DNA of 64,000 bases from the NCBI RefSeq assembly GCF_004310665.1, contig NZ_SIXF01000013.1:79428-143427 (forward strand), in the 5' to 3' direction. How positions within the stretch are numbered: the first letter of the stretch is position 1; the number at the start of each line of letters is the position of its first letter. The translations under genes were made by a program, and so were the position numbers. This document shows, one piece after another, positions 43,495-53,290 of this stretch. The notes beneath the pieces were generated by a model. It saw only the letters and a list, made by a program, of their open reading frames with translations, was not told the DNA's origin and did no database searches. This DNA is from Pedobacter kyonggii. GTDB lineage: Bacteria; Bacteroidota; Bacteroidia; Sphingobacteriales; Sphingobacteriaceae.

Positions 43495-44886
43495 ATGATC
43501 CGTATTAAACAGATTTTCTGTTTGTTCCCACTTTTATATATGGGGCTGGAAAGCAATGCCCAAACCTCCCCAAAACCCATCGGGATCGTTGATCTGATAG
43601 ATCACGTGACCGCTTTTTCGCCTTCACTGGCCGCTGATTCTGCGGCGGTAGATATCCGTGCCGCCCAGTTGAAAGAGACTGCAGCGAATGCCCTTCCCAA
43701 CCTGAGACTTAACTATCAGGCAGATCTGGGCTCAAACAATAACGTGGCAGGGCCTTATATGGCCTTTGGTATCGTTCCCTCCAATTCCAGGGGCGTGCGT
43801 ACAGGCAGTAATACCCAGGCCGCACTCACTAACCTTGGCATTGTTTCCCTGGATTGGGAGGTCTACAACTTTGGTGCCTACAAGACCCAGAATGCGGTAG
43901 CCAAGTCAGAACTTGACGCCGAGCGATCCAGGTTTGCCCAGCGGCGTTACCAGACCAGGGCCATTGCCATTGATGATTACCTCAGCCTTTTAAAGCTTCA
44001 GGATATGTTATCCATCCAGGCAAGCAATATCAGGCGCAATGAGCAGATCAACCGTTCGATTCTTTCCCTTGCCAGAAGCGGTGTGCGCCCGGGTGTAGAT
44101 ACCAGCATTGCAGGTGCCGAACTCTCTAAATCAAGGCTGAACTATATCGAAATGGACAATACATATAAACAGGTTCAGCTAAATATTGCAGCAATCAGTG
44201 GACTCAAGGCACAAAGTATTGTTGCTGACAGTACGATCCTTGACCGGTTAAAATCGCTCGAGGTAAACCTATCTGTAAACCTTACCGACAGTTCAAGCCA
44301 TCCGCTGCTTGATTTTTACAAAAGTAACTACCTCAGCAGCATTGAGAAAGAAAACCTGGTCAGAAAAGCCTATAATCCAAAGGTAAGCCTTCAGGCTGCG
44401 GCCTGGTCGCGGGGCTCGAGTATTGATGCCAATGACAACTTCAACAGTCTCTCGAGCGGCCTGGAATGGCAACGGGAAAATTACCTCGTGGGCGTAGGGA
44501 TCAGCTACAACCTCTTCGATCTGCGAAGGCGTCAGTTGAAGCTCAGGACCCAGAAGGCCAACAGTAACTTTTACTTAAAGGAACTGGAGCAGGAGCGACT
44601 AATGTTATCAAATGCCGCCCTTCAGGCGGGCCTCGAAATCAGTACCGCGCATAAAAGACTCGATGAAATACCCAATCAGTTAAAGGCCGCCGCCGCAGGG
44701 TACCGCCAAAAGCTTTCCCTTTACAAGAACGGGCTGACCGATATCATTGAACTCAATGCAGCCCTGACCATCCTCTACCGCGCAGAAACTGATTTTGTTA
44801 ACGCAAAGTACCTGTACGTACGGGCTCTTTTTCAAAAGGCTATTGCCACCAATCAAGTAGATTCCCTGTTAAACGCATTAAAATAA
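43495..44886 (+). CDS. TolC-family outer-membrane efflux protein (pump 1)
   Basis: 463 residues; signal peptide ending near ESNAQ. Outer-membrane factor with long alpha-helical hairpins in two repeats (residues ~30-230 and ~260-455), rich in Ala/Leu/Arg/Gln heptads. Forms the exit duct for the RND pump encoded 7 bp downstream. Higher GC than the cbb3 genes, as in the rest of this operon. Confidence 0.88.
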   Translation: MIRIKQIFCLFPLLYMGLESNAQTSPKPIGIVDLIDHVTAFSPSLAADSAAVDIRAAQLKETAANALPNLRLNYQADLGSNNNVAGPYMAFGIVPSNSRGVRTGSNTQAALTNLGIVSLDWEVYNFGAYKTQNAVAKSELDAERSRFAQRRYQTRAIAIDDYLSLLKLQDMLSIQASNIRRNEQINRSILSLARSGVRPGVDTSIAGAELSKSRLNYIEMDNTYKQVQLNIAAISGLKAQSIVADSTILDRLKSLEVNLSVNLTDSSSHPLLDFYKSNYLSSIEKENLVRKAYNPKVSLQAAAWSRGSSIDANDNFNSLSSGLEWQRENYLVGVGISYNLFDLRRRQLKLRTQKANSNFYLKELEQERLMLSNAALQAGLEISTAHKRLDEIPNQLKAAAAGYRQKLSLYKNGLTDIIELNAALTILYRAETDFVNAKYLYVRALFQKAIATNQVDSLLNALK

Positions 44887-44893
44887 TAAAGAT

Positions 44894-47800
44894 ATGTCAA
44901 TGGTTACCTCGGCCCTGAAAAAGCCGGTTACAACAGTGGTGATCACCGCGAGTTTACTGCTCTTTGCAGTGCTCAGCGCGCTGAAGATCCCAATAGATAT
45001 TTTTCCCCAACTTAATTCTCCAACTATATATGTTATCGAATCCTATGGAGGCATGTCGCCCCAGCAGATGGAGGGCTTTTTCTCTACCCGTTTGCAGGAT
45101 CAATTTCTCTATGTAAATGGTATAAAAAACATTACCGCCAAGAACATCCAGGGACTCACCATGTTAAAGCTTAGTTTTTATGAGAGCACCAACATGGCTG
45201 AGGCCTCTGCTCAGGTTGCCCTCCAGGTAAACAGGGCCATGAAGTTCTTTCCGCCCGGAGCACTGCCTCCGCAGGTAGTCCGCTTTGATGCCTCTTCACT
45301 GCCCGTGGGCCAGCTTGTGCTCTCTGCCAAATCCAGGAGCCTGAAAGAAATCTACGATATGGCAGCAACGCGTATCAGGCCCATGTTTTCATCGGTCGCC
45401 GGACTTTCTGCGCCACCGCCATTCGGTGCCAATTCCCGCTCGATTACCATCAACGTAGACCCGAGCAAGCTAAGGAGTTATAACCTGACCCCGGACGAGG
45501 TGGTAGGGGCTTTATCCAAGTTCAATGTGATGTCGCCTTCGGGAAACCTCAGGCTGGACAATACCATGATGGTGACCTCGATGAACTCATTGGTGAAGAC
45601 TGTGGATGAATTCAACAATATTCCCATAGCCACTAAAAACGGCGTTTCGATATTGGTGAGGGATGTGGCAAGGGTTGCTGATGCAGCAGATGTTACTGTA
45701 GATTATGCATTGATCAATGGAAAACGGTCGGTTTATATACCTGTTGTAAAAACTGCAGACGCATCGACCTGGTCGGTGGTTAAATCCTTAAAGGCCAAAA
45801 TCCCGGAAATGCAGAGCCTTTTGCCGGATGATGTCCACATCTCGTATGAATTTGACCAGTCTGTAGCAGTTATCAACTCAGTAAAAAGCCTGATCACCGA
45901 AGGTGGTCTGGGGGCACTGTTAACAGGTCTCATGGTATTGTTATTTCTGCGTGACCTGCGGAGCAGTCTTATCGTGGTAATTACCATTCCGGTATCGATT
46001 TTAATTGGTGTGCTTTTACTGGGGATGTTTGGTCAAACCATTAATATCATGACCCTCAGCGGTCTAGCGCTTGCGATTGGGATTCTGGTCGATCAGGCAA
46101 CGGTGACGATTGAAAATATCCACCAGCACCTGGAAATGGGCAAGCCCAAACGTGAAGCTATTTACGATGCCTGTGAAGAAATTGCTTTCCCATTGCTCCT
46201 CATCCTGCTGTGTATTCTCGCCGTTTTTGCGCCATCTTTTATGATGAACGGGATACCAAAGGCGATGTTTTTGCCACTATCCCTCTCGATTGGCTTTACC
46301 ATGATTGTCTCCTTCATTGTGGCCCAAACGCTAGTTCCAATTCTTTCCAATTGGATGATCAAGGAAGAACGTTACCAGCACTATGACCATGGCAAGATAC
46401 ATGCGCATGCAGGAGAAGCTCTTGACTCGCGTGAAGCAGAACAAGTAGAAAGTCACCTGGAAAACGAACAGGAGGAGCCTGAAAAGAATGATTTCTTTGA
46501 ACGGGTGAAAGTTCGCTTTATGGCCATCATCCAGCGGTGGATGCCGATGAAGAAAGGTATCGTAGGAATCTATCTTTTTGCTGTTATTATCCTTGCCGGA
46601 CTGGGCTTTGTTTTTATCGGAAAGGATATGATGCCCAAGCTCAACAACGGGCAGTTCCAGATCCGTATCAAAGCTCCGGATGGCACCAGGTTAGAGCGCA
46701 CCGAAGAGAAGTTCAAGCAGGTACTCTCCATTATCAATCAAACGGTAGATAACAATGTGGCGGTCAGTTCCGGCTACGTGGGGCTTATCCCCAGCAGTTA
46801 TGGAACCAGTAACCTGTATATTTTCAATACCGGAACCCATGAAGCCGTGCTGCAGGTGAACCTGGATGAAGATTATAAAGTGAATATGGATGAACTCAAA
46901 GACGCACTGCGGAGAAATATTGCGTATAAGCTTCCTGATCTGCGTATCACCTTTGAGCCGATAGATATGACCGAAAAGATCATGAGCCAGGGTGCTGCCA
47001 CGCCGATAGAGATCAGGGTGGCGGGAAAAGATATGGATCAGATCGAGTCTTATGCGAATAAGGTGCTCGGCAAACTTAAAAAAATAGATTACCTCCGTGA
47101 TATTCAGATTTCCCAGCCACTGCACATTCCTGTGGTATCCATTACCCTTGACAGGCTTAAGGCCGCGCAGTTTGGCCTTAATGTTGTTGACATCGCAAGG
47201 TCTGTTACAGCGAGTACCTCTTCCAGCCGTTTTACCGAGAAGAACCAGTGGCTCGATGAAAAAACTGCCTATACTTACCAGGTGCAGGTACAGGTGCCTG
47301 AATACGTGATGAACACGATGGATGAGCTCAAAGAAATTCCCCTGGTAAAAGGGCAGAGCAGTCCGGTATTGGGCGATATTGCAACTTTCAATACCAGTTA
47401 CGTTCCTGGGGAATATGACCGTTCCGGACCCAGACGCTTTCTGACCGTGAGTGCGAATATTTATAAAAAAGACCTTGGAACGGCGACGGCTGATGTAGAA
47501 AAGGCTTTGAAGTCAGTAGGTAACCCACCTAAGGGACTAACGGCGGAAGTGAAAGGCATGTCAAGCCTATTAACCGAGACACTATCTTCTCTTCAGGGCG
47601 GACTTGCTTTTGCCATATTGGTGATATTTCTTCTGCTTGCAGCCAATTACCAATCTTTCAAGCTTTCGCTGACCGTGCTTTCGACGGTTCCCGCCGTAAT
47701 CCTGGGGTCGCTTACCGCATTATTGCTTACTGGTTCAACGCTTAACCTGCAGAGCTATATGGGGATGATCATGTCCACTGGTGTTTCGGTTGCCAATGCG

Positions 47801-48115
47801 ATACTGATCGTCACCAACGCTGAGAAACTCAGACTGGAATACAGGGATTCTACCCGGGCAGCGGTGGTGAGTGCAGGAATCCGTTTAAGGCCAATCCTGA
47901 TGACCAGTTTTGCGATGATCGCGGGTATGATCCCTATGGCCTCGGGTATGGGCGAATCCGGTGAACAGACGGCCCCGCTTGGCAGGGCGGTTATCGGGGG
48001 GCTTTTCTTTTCAACCCTGGCAGCACTGTTCATCCTACCGCAAGTTTTTGCCTGGGTGCAAAAGAAAAGCAGCTTAAAAGAACCCAACCTAATGCCAAGA
48101 AAAACAAGAATTTAA
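44894..48115 (+). CDS. RND efflux permease (pump 1) with His-rich cytoplasmic loop
   Basis: 1073 residues, the AcrB/D/F layout: 12 transmembrane helices and two large periplasmic porter domains. Helix 4 reads ALAIGILVDQATVTIENI, with one acidic residue (Asp) where AcrB has two. An extra segment at residues ~493-540 in the central cytoplasmic loop is rich in His and acidic residues (YQHYDHGKIHAHAG, then many Glu), which could bind metal. The order OMF-permease-adaptor and this insert hint at metal efflux, but drug efflux cannot be excluded. Confidence 0.92.
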   Translation: MSMVTSALKKPVTTVVITASLLLFAVLSALKIPIDIFPQLNSPTIYVIESYGGMSPQQMEGFFSTRLQDQFLYVNGIKNITAKNIQGLTMLKLSFYESTNMAEASAQVALQVNRAMKFFPPGALPPQVVRFDASSLPVGQLVLSAKSRSLKEIYDMAATRIRPMFSSVAGLSAPPPFGANSRSITINVDPSKLRSYNLTPDEVVGALSKFNVMSPSGNLRLDNTMMVTSMNSLVKTVDEFNNIPIATKNGVSILVRDVARVADAADVTVDYALINGKRSVYIPVVKTADASTWSVVKSLKAKIPEMQSLLPDDVHISYEFDQSVAVINSVKSLITEGGLGALLTGLMVLLFLRDLRSSLIVVITIPVSILIGVLLLGMFGQTINIMTLSGLALAIGILVDQATVTIENIHQHLEMGKPKREAIYDACEEIAFPLLLILLCILAVFAPSFMMNGIPKAMFLPLSLSIGFTMIVSFIVAQTLVPILSNWMIKEERYQHYDHGKIHAHAGEALDSREAEQVESHLENEQEEPEKNDFFERVKVRFMAIIQRWMPMKKGIVGIYLFAVIILAGLGFVFIGKDMMPKLNNGQFQIRIKAPDGTRLERTEEKFKQVLSIINQTVDNNVAVSSGYVGLIPSSYGTSNLYIFNTGTHEAVLQVNLDEDYKVNMDELKDALRRNIAYKLPDLRITFEPIDMTEKIMSQGAATPIEIRVAGKDMDQIESYANKVLGKLKKIDYLRDIQISQPLHIPVVSITLDRLKAAQFGLNVVDIARSVTASTSSSRFTEKNQWLDEKTAYTYQVQVQVPEYVMNTMDELKEIPLVKGQSSPVLGDIATFNTSYVPGEYDRSGPRRFLTVSANIYKKDLGTATADVEKALKSVGNPPKGLTAEVKGMSSLLTETLSSLQGGLAFAILVIFLLLAANYQSFKLSLTVLSTVPAVILGSLTALLLTGSTLNLQSYMGMIMSTGVSVANAILIVTNAEKLRLEYRDSTRAAVVSAGIRLRPILMTSFAMIAGMIPMASGMGESGEQTAPLGRAVIGGLFFSTLAALFILPQVFAWVQKKSSLKEPNLMPRKTRI

Positions 48116-48127
48116 AAGATAAACAAC

Positions 48128-49207
48128 ATGAAAACCAAATTCATTCCAATTATAATTTTAATCACTACCCTGGCCGCCTGTGGCAGAAACCAGAAGCCTG
48201 TGGACATCAGTCCTGCAAAAAACGGCAAGGAAGCCAAATATGAAACCGCCAGGGTCGAAGAAGAGGCCCTTTCCAGTTATACCCGTATTCCGGGAATGCT
48301 CAAGCCTTTCAACCAGGTAAACATTTTCCCAAAAGCCAATGGCTTTGTGAAAGCCATATTGGTCGACTTAGGGTCGAAGGTTACCAAAGGCCAACTGCTG
48401 ATGACCCTGGAAGCACCCGAACTCGAATCGCAATTGCAATCAGCAAACTCCCGTTACCTGCAGGCACGTGAGAATGCCTCGGCGAGCAGTGAGAAATACA
48501 GACGGCTAAAAGAGGCCGCAAAGGAGGAAGGTTCGGTATCTCCCTTAGAACTTGACAATGCGCTTTCCAGGATGAGAGGGGATAAGGCCATTGCCGAAGC
48601 AGAGCGGTCTAATGTTTCCTCTGTACGCACCATGCAGGACTATTTAAAAGTGTATGCACCTTTTGACGGGGTGATCGTGGACAGAAATGTATCCCCTGGA
48701 GCACTGGTATCGGCCGGGAGATCTACTGACCTGCCCATGCTGGTATTGCAGGACCTGACCCGTATGAGACTTGAGGTATCCATCCCTGAAGATTATGTAG
48801 ACAAGGTAGACCTTAGCCAGATGGTGAAGTTTCGCTTCAATGCGCTTCCCGGAGAGCAACGGCAGGCCAAGATCAGCAGGACTGCAAATTCTCTGGGTAA
48901 TATGCGACAGGAGGTGGTTGAGATTGATGTAGCCAATAAAGACAACCGGTTAAAGGCCGGCATGTATGCCGAGGTTGAAATTCCGCTAAAATCCGGTGCC
49001 ACATCACTACTGGTTCCCAATTCCGCTATTGTCAGGTCTACCGAGCGGAAGTACGTGGTAGAGTTAAAGAACGGGAAAGCCCAGCTTATCGATATTAAGG
49101 AAGGGATGAAGGGAACCGACATGACCGAGGTTTTTGGTGCCATAAAAGCAGGGGCGGAGATCGTCTCGCCTGCCAACGATGAGATCAAAAACGGTCAGGT
49201 GCTTTAA
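48128..49207 (+). CDS. RND periplasmic adaptor lipoprotein (pump 1)
   Basis: 359 residues; lipobox LAAC near residue 18 makes it an inner-membrane lipoprotein. Membrane-fusion-protein layout: beta-barrel/lipoyl segment (FPKANGFVKAILVDLGSKVTKGQLLMTLE), helical hairpin (~90-155), second lipoyl half (YAPFDGVIVDRNVSPGALV) and a C-terminal membrane-proximal domain. Third gene of the pump operon, followed by a strong terminator. Confidence 0.9.
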   Translation: MKTKFIPIIILITTLAACGRNQKPVDISPAKNGKEAKYETARVEEEALSSYTRIPGMLKPFNQVNIFPKANGFVKAILVDLGSKVTKGQLLMTLEAPELESQLQSANSRYLQARENASASSEKYRRLKEAAKEEGSVSPLELDNALSRMRGDKAIAEAERSNVSSVRTMQDYLKVYAPFDGVIVDRNVSPGALVSAGRSTDLPMLVLQDLTRMRLEVSIPEDYVDKVDLSQMVKFRFNALPGEQRQAKISRTANSLGNMRQEVVEIDVANKDNRLKAGMYAEVEIPLKSGATSLLVPNSAIVRSTERKYVVELKNGKAQLIDIKEGMKGTDMTEVFGAIKAGAEIVSPANDEIKNGQVL

Positions 49208-49213
49208 TCCTTT

Positions 49214-49251
49214 GCCGGGCAGGTTTACATTCTGTCCGGCAATTCTTTTTA
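49214..49251 (+). terminator. Intrinsic terminator of RND pump operon 1
   Basis: 9-bp stem GCCGGGCAG (49214-49222) with CTGTCCGGC (49232-49240), one G-U pair, 9-nt loop, followed by AATTCTTTTTAT. Begins 7 bp after the stop codon of the adaptor gene. Confidence 0.85.
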
Positions 49252-49277
49252 TTAGTCAGATAAGAAAAAAGGAAAAT

Positions 49278-49334
49278 ATGAAAGATCTAGAATTTAACCA
49301 TGAGTTTGGACTAGGGGCATGCACATCTGCATAG
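49278..49334 (+). other. Possible 18-residue small protein
   Basis: AAGGAAAAT directly before ATG 49278, then MKDLEFNHEFGLGACTSA and a TAG. A good ribosome-binding stretch is unusual here, but the length is too short to judge. It lies between the terminator of pump operon 1 and the convergent DtxR gene. Confidence 0.25.
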
Positions 49335-49415
49335 ACGTTCAAAAAGAAAGGTGCAACCTTTCACTATCCGGCTACAAGTTATATTTATTCAGGGTAACCA
49401 AGCACATAGCAGTTA

Positions 49416-50087
49416 TCAGCTGTTTTTCCTTCTGGTTTCACTTACAAGCAACTTTTCGCAAACTTTGTTGCTCAGCGTTTCATTTTCTTTATTTCTATAG
49501 CTGATGCTCATACTGCCGTCAAACGGTTCAACTTGTTTTATTTTCAGTTCAAGCCCTAATGAAAGCTTACGGTTGGTCAGGAATTTAAGCAGCTCTTCGG
49601 AAGAAGGTTGTACTGCCATAAAAGTAACAATATCTCCCGCTTTGCAATCGCTCAATTTCAGATAGCTGTCTGTAGCAATTTTCCCATCGGTATCCGGTAT
49701 CGGCGAACCATGGGGATCCACTTTAGGAAAACCTAATAGCTCGTCCATTTTCAAAAAAAACTCGGGAGCCTGGATGTGTTCAATTTGTTCGGCTATATGG
49801 TGCACTTCATCCCAACCAAACCCCATTTTTTCAAACAGATACATCTCGGTCAATCGGTGTTTTCTGATAATAAGAGTAGCCCGTTTTTTTCCTTCGGCGG
49901 TTAATTTAAGCGGTTTGTAACTTTCGTAAACAACCAGTCCCTTTTCTGCAAGCCGCTTCATCATACTGTTTACTGTGGGCATTTTAATATCCAGCTGCTT
50001 GCTTATTTCATTAACACTGGCTTCGCCTTTTAAGCTCGTTAAATTGTATAAAACTTTCAGGTAATTTTCTTCCGTCTGTGATATCAT
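49416..50087 (-). CDS. DtxR/MntR-family metal-dependent repressor
   Basis: 223 residues. N-terminal winged helix (VNEISKQLDIKMPTVNSMMKRL), a dimerisation/metal domain with KHRLTEMYLFEKMGF and DEVHHIAEQIEHIQ (His77, Glu81, His97, Glu100, His104 as likely Mn/Fe ligands), and a C-terminal FeoA/SH3-like domain (~150-215). Represses metal uptake when iron or manganese is sufficient. Divergent from a TonB receptor across a gap with two dyad operators. Confidence 0.92.
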   Translation of the reverse strand: MISQTEENYLKVLYNLTSLKGEASVNEISKQLDIKMPTVNSMMKRLAEKGLVVYESYKPLKLTAEGKKRATLIIRKHRLTEMYLFEKMGFGWDEVHHIAEQIEHIQAPEFFLKMDELLGFPKVDPHGSPIPDTDGKIATDSYLKLSDCKAGDIVTFMAVQPSSEELLKFLTNRKLSLGLELKIKQVEPFDGSMSISYRNKENETLSNKVCEKLLVSETRRKNS

Positions 50088-50116
50088 AACGCAAATTTAC
50101 TAAATATTAGCACTGT

Positions 50117-50158
50117 CTAACAATAAAGTTAGAGAATAGCTTGTTAGTTCAGTCTAAC
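50117..50158. promoter_or_regulatory. Paired dyads with GTTAG/CTAAC half-sites, likely DtxR-family operator
   Basis: CTAAC-N6-GTTAG at 50117-50132 and GTTAG-N6-CTAAC at 50143-50158, i.e. four half-sites in 42 bp. Both dyads lie between the divergent regulator and TonB receptor genes, and the second ends 4 bp before the receptor's -7 element, so a bound repressor would block it. Fits the palindromic operators of MntR/DtxR repressors. Confidence 0.65.
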
Positions 50159-50162
50159 TTAT

Positions 50163-50170
50163 TATTTTTG
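50163..50170 (+). promoter_or_regulatory. -7 promoter element (TATTTTTG) of the TonB receptor gene
   Basis: Exact TAnnTTTG match, 31 bp before the start codon and directly after the CTAAC half-site of the putative operator. Confidence 0.6.
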
Positions 50171-50201
50171 TTGATCTAAAAAAATATAAACGAAAAGAAT
50201 A

Positions 50202-52493
50202 ATGACAATACTCAGAACACTATTGACAATAATTATCATTTTTACCGGGTTTATAACTTGTGCCCAAACAGGTAAAATATCCGGCAAAATATCCGATACC
50301 GAAGGTAGGCCTTTAAAGGGGGCATCAGTGTTTATCCCTAAACTTAATATAGGTACTTCATCTGGTGATAATGGCAGTTATTCATTAGAAAATGTTCCGT
50401 ACGGAACTTGGAAGGTAGAGGTAAAGCACATTAGTTTTATTATAATCAAGGAATATATAAGTATCAACAGCGAATCGGCTGTTGAAGATTTTATTATTCG
50501 GGAAAAATCAGATGAATTAGATGATGTGGTCATTTCGGGAACAATGAAGGAGGTTTCTAAACTGGATAGCCCGGTGCCGGTGGAAGTTTATACTTCAATG
50601 TTTTTTAAAGCAAATCCTACGCCTTCGTTATTTGAGGCATTGCAAAACATAAATGGTGTGCGTCCGCAACTCAACTGTAATATATGCAATACTGGTGATA
50701 TCCACATTAACGGATTGGAAGGGCCTTATACGATGATATTGATTGATGGTATGCCTATTGTCAGCGGTCTCTCTACGGTTTATGGTTTGAGCGGTATTCC
50801 CCAAGCATTGATTGACCGTGTAGAAATAGTAAAAGGCCCGGCTTCGACACTGTATGGCAGTGAAGCTGTGGGAGGATTGATAAATATCATCACCAAAAGA
50901 CCAGAAAATGCTCCTGTTATTTCGGCAGATGTATTTGGTACTACCTGGGCAGAGGTAAATGCAGATTTGTCTGCAAAATTTAACATAGGTAAAAAAGCCC
51001 AATCTCTGATAGGGCTTAATTACTTTAATTACAGTAATCCTATTGATAAAAACAGCGACAACTTTACCGATGTAACCTTGCAAAACAGGATTTCGCTATT
51101 TAACAAGTGGAGTTTTGACAGAAAAGATAACAGGATATTCTCATTGGCAGGAAGATACGTTTATGAAGACCGTTGGGGTGGAGAAATGAACTGGGAAAAA
51201 AAATACAGGGGTGGCGATGAGGTTTACGGAGAAAGTATCTATACTAGCCGTTGGGAGCTTATGGGCAATTACCAGCTTCCGGTTCAAGAAAATATATTTT
51301 TCCAGTTCAGTGCCAATGAGCACGATCAGAACTCCGTTTATGGTAATGTGCCGTATTTGGCTAACCAGAAAATAGCTTTCGGTCAATTTACCTGGTTTAA
51401 AACTTTAGGAAGACATGACCTGTTAACCGGTCTTGCTTATCGTTACACCTATTATGATGACAATACACCTGCAACAGCCAATGCCAATGATTTAGGTAAA
51501 AACAGACCTGCCCATACCAATCTTCCGGGAATCTTTATGCAGGATGAGATCACCTTAAATACAAATAACAGGGTATTGTTAGGCATACGGTACGATTATA
51601 ATTCACTTCATGGGAGCATTCTTACACCTCGTATCAACTATAAATGGAACTCCGAAAATAAAAATAATATTTTCCGCTTAAGTTTCGGTAGCGGTTTTAG
51701 GGTTGCAAATGTATTTACAGAAGATCATGCAGCCTTGACCGGTGCAAGGGAAGTTGTATTTATTAATGACCTTAAACCAGAAACTTCCTGGAACGGTAAC
51801 CTTAATTTTGTGAAAAAGATATATGCGGGCAGCACTTTTATCAGCTTAGATGCTACAGCTTTCTATACTTATTTTACCAACAAAATTATTGCTGATTATG
51901 ATACTGATCCTAACAAAATCATTTATGATAATATAAACGGATATGCTGTATCTCGGGGTCTTTCGTTAAATGTTGATATAGCCTTTTCCAATGGACTGAA
52001 AATACTGGCTGGAGCTACTGCCATGGATGTTTATAACAAAGAAGAAGGTCAAAAAATAAGACAACTGTTTACTGAGAAATTTACGGGAACATGGAATATA
52101 GGTTATACCCTTAAAAAGACTGGCCTTACTATCGACTATACAGGAAATTTATATGGGCCAATGCGTTTGCCACTATTAAGCGATACAGATCCCCGCAGCG
52201 AATATTCGCCATGGTGGAGTATTCAAAATATTCAGTTAACGAAAAAAATTGGAAAGAATATTGATATTTATGGGGGCGTTAAAAACCTTTTGAACTGGAC
52301 CCCTAATAAAGGCAATCCGTTTATCATTGCAAGGGCCAATGATCCATTTGACAAAAATGTACAGTTTGATGGAAACGGACAGGCAATGGTAACCCCTGGA
52401 AATCCCTATGGATTAACATTTGATCCATCTTATGTATATGGTCCGAACCAAGGAATAAGAGGGTTTTTAGGCTTCCGTTATAATCTCTTCTAA
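50202..52493 (+). CDS. TonB-dependent receptor for a metal complex
   Basis: 763 residues. Signal peptide, carboxypeptidase-regulatory-like domain (~25-105), plug domain with VRPQLNCNICNTGDIHINGLEGPYTMILIDG and VEIVKGPASTLYGSEAVGGLINIIT, then a 22-strand-type barrel ending GFRYNLF. The CNICNTGD motif in the plug is frequent in receptors regulated by DtxR/MntR proteins. It is expected to import an iron or manganese complex; the decayed PepSY-type gene behind it fits siderophore or heme-type iron use. Confidence 0.92.
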   Translation: MTILRTLLTIIIIFTGFITCAQTGKISGKISDTEGRPLKGASVFIPKLNIGTSSGDNGSYSLENVPYGTWKVEVKHISFIIIKEYISINSESAVEDFIIREKSDELDDVVISGTMKEVSKLDSPVPVEVYTSMFFKANPTPSLFEALQNINGVRPQLNCNICNTGDIHINGLEGPYTMILIDGMPIVSGLSTVYGLSGIPQALIDRVEIVKGPASTLYGSEAVGGLINIITKRPENAPVISADVFGTTWAEVNADLSAKFNIGKKAQSLIGLNYFNYSNPIDKNSDNFTDVTLQNRISLFNKWSFDRKDNRIFSLAGRYVYEDRWGGEMNWEKKYRGGDEVYGESIYTSRWELMGNYQLPVQENIFFQFSANEHDQNSVYGNVPYLANQKIAFGQFTWFKTLGRHDLLTGLAYRYTYYDDNTPATANANDLGKNRPAHTNLPGIFMQDEITLNTNNRVLLGIRYDYNSLHGSILTPRINYKWNSENKNNIFRLSFGSGFRVANVFTEDHAALTGAREVVFINDLKPETSWNGNLNFVKKIYAGSTFISLDATAFYTYFTNKIIADYDTDPNKIIYDNINGYAVSRGLSLNVDIAFSNGLKILAGATAMDVYNKEEGQKIRQLFTEKFTGTWNIGYTLKKTGLTIDYTGNLYGPMRLPLLSDTDPRSEYSPWWSIQNIQLTKKIGKNIDIYGGVKNLLNWTPNKGNPFIIARANDPFDKNVQFDGNGQAMVTPGNPYGLTFDPSYVYGPNQGIRGFLGFRYNLF

Positions 52494-52539
52494 TTAATCA
52501 ATAACCTATAATAAAATTAGGATTCGCAATTATTCTGGT

Positions 52540-53081
52540 TTTCTGTTTGGACAGTACCGCAATATCGATCTGCATACCGTATTAGGCTTTTATGCGCTGT
52601 TAATTCTACTTGTTTTGTCACTTACGGGCATGATTTACGGCATTAAGTAGTACAGTAAAGGACTTTACCAGGTTACCGGTGGAGGAAAGATGCCAGAGTG
52701 GTCTGCACCACTTTCAGATAGTACCCAAGTTGGCGGTGTTTTTTCATTTAATAGGGTCTTGGACAATGTCGTATTGAAGGTGCAAAAAAAGTATCCTGGC
52801 GCTGCAGGTTACTTTTTAGGATGCCTGATGCCGCTAACATCAAGTCGGCCATTGAGATCGATGTTTATCCCAAACTGAACAGTTATTATGCCCACCAGAA
52901 CCTTTGTTTTGAGAGGTATACCGGAACAGAGATTAAGCGCGATGCATATTACTCGGCCAGTTTTGCTGAAAGTGGTACAGGGCTGAAGCTTAGACGCATG
53001 AACTATGATATCCATGTGGGGCTTATTCTCATTGGATTAACAACAATATTTATGAACAAGAATATTTCCTGTCCTAGTTAA
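52540..53081 (+). pseudogene. PepSY-associated membrane protein, decayed
   Basis: Protein-like sequence runs through three blocks: GQYRNIDLHTVLGFYALLI and LTGMIYGIK in the first frame, interrupted by a TAG at 52648 where a Trp codon is normal (family: IYGxKWYSKGLY). It resumes as YSKGLYQVTGGGKMPEW up to about 52815, then moves to another frame (PDAANIKSAIEIDVYPKLNS...MNYDIHVG) and stops at 53081 just before the expected transmembrane end. It lacks the 5' part as well. Such proteins normally sit beside ferric-complex TonB receptors, as here, so uptake has probably lost a partner. Confidence 0.75.
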
Positions 53082-53117
53082 AATGATTTGCCGGTACTTT
53101 TAGGTATAGGGAAGCGT

Positions 53118-53139
53118 TTTGATAGACTACCCTATCAAA
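53118..53139. terminator. Hairpin TTTGATAG/CTATCAAA
   Basis: 8-bp perfect stem (53118-53125 with 53132-53139), 6-nt loop, in the 209 bp between the decayed gene and infC. No clear T-tract, so it may be a weak terminator or simply a remnant. Confidence 0.35.
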
Positions 53140-53290
53140 GATGCTAAAGATCGTTCCGTTTTGGAGCTGGAAGAAAAAATGTCCAGCCCCTTAAAAAACG
53201 CTTGCCAATAATATAGCTCCCTGATTTCAAAATAGGTTCTGATGACAGGGAGCATGTTGTTAAATTGAGAAGAGGTTAGATTGCCAGGCT

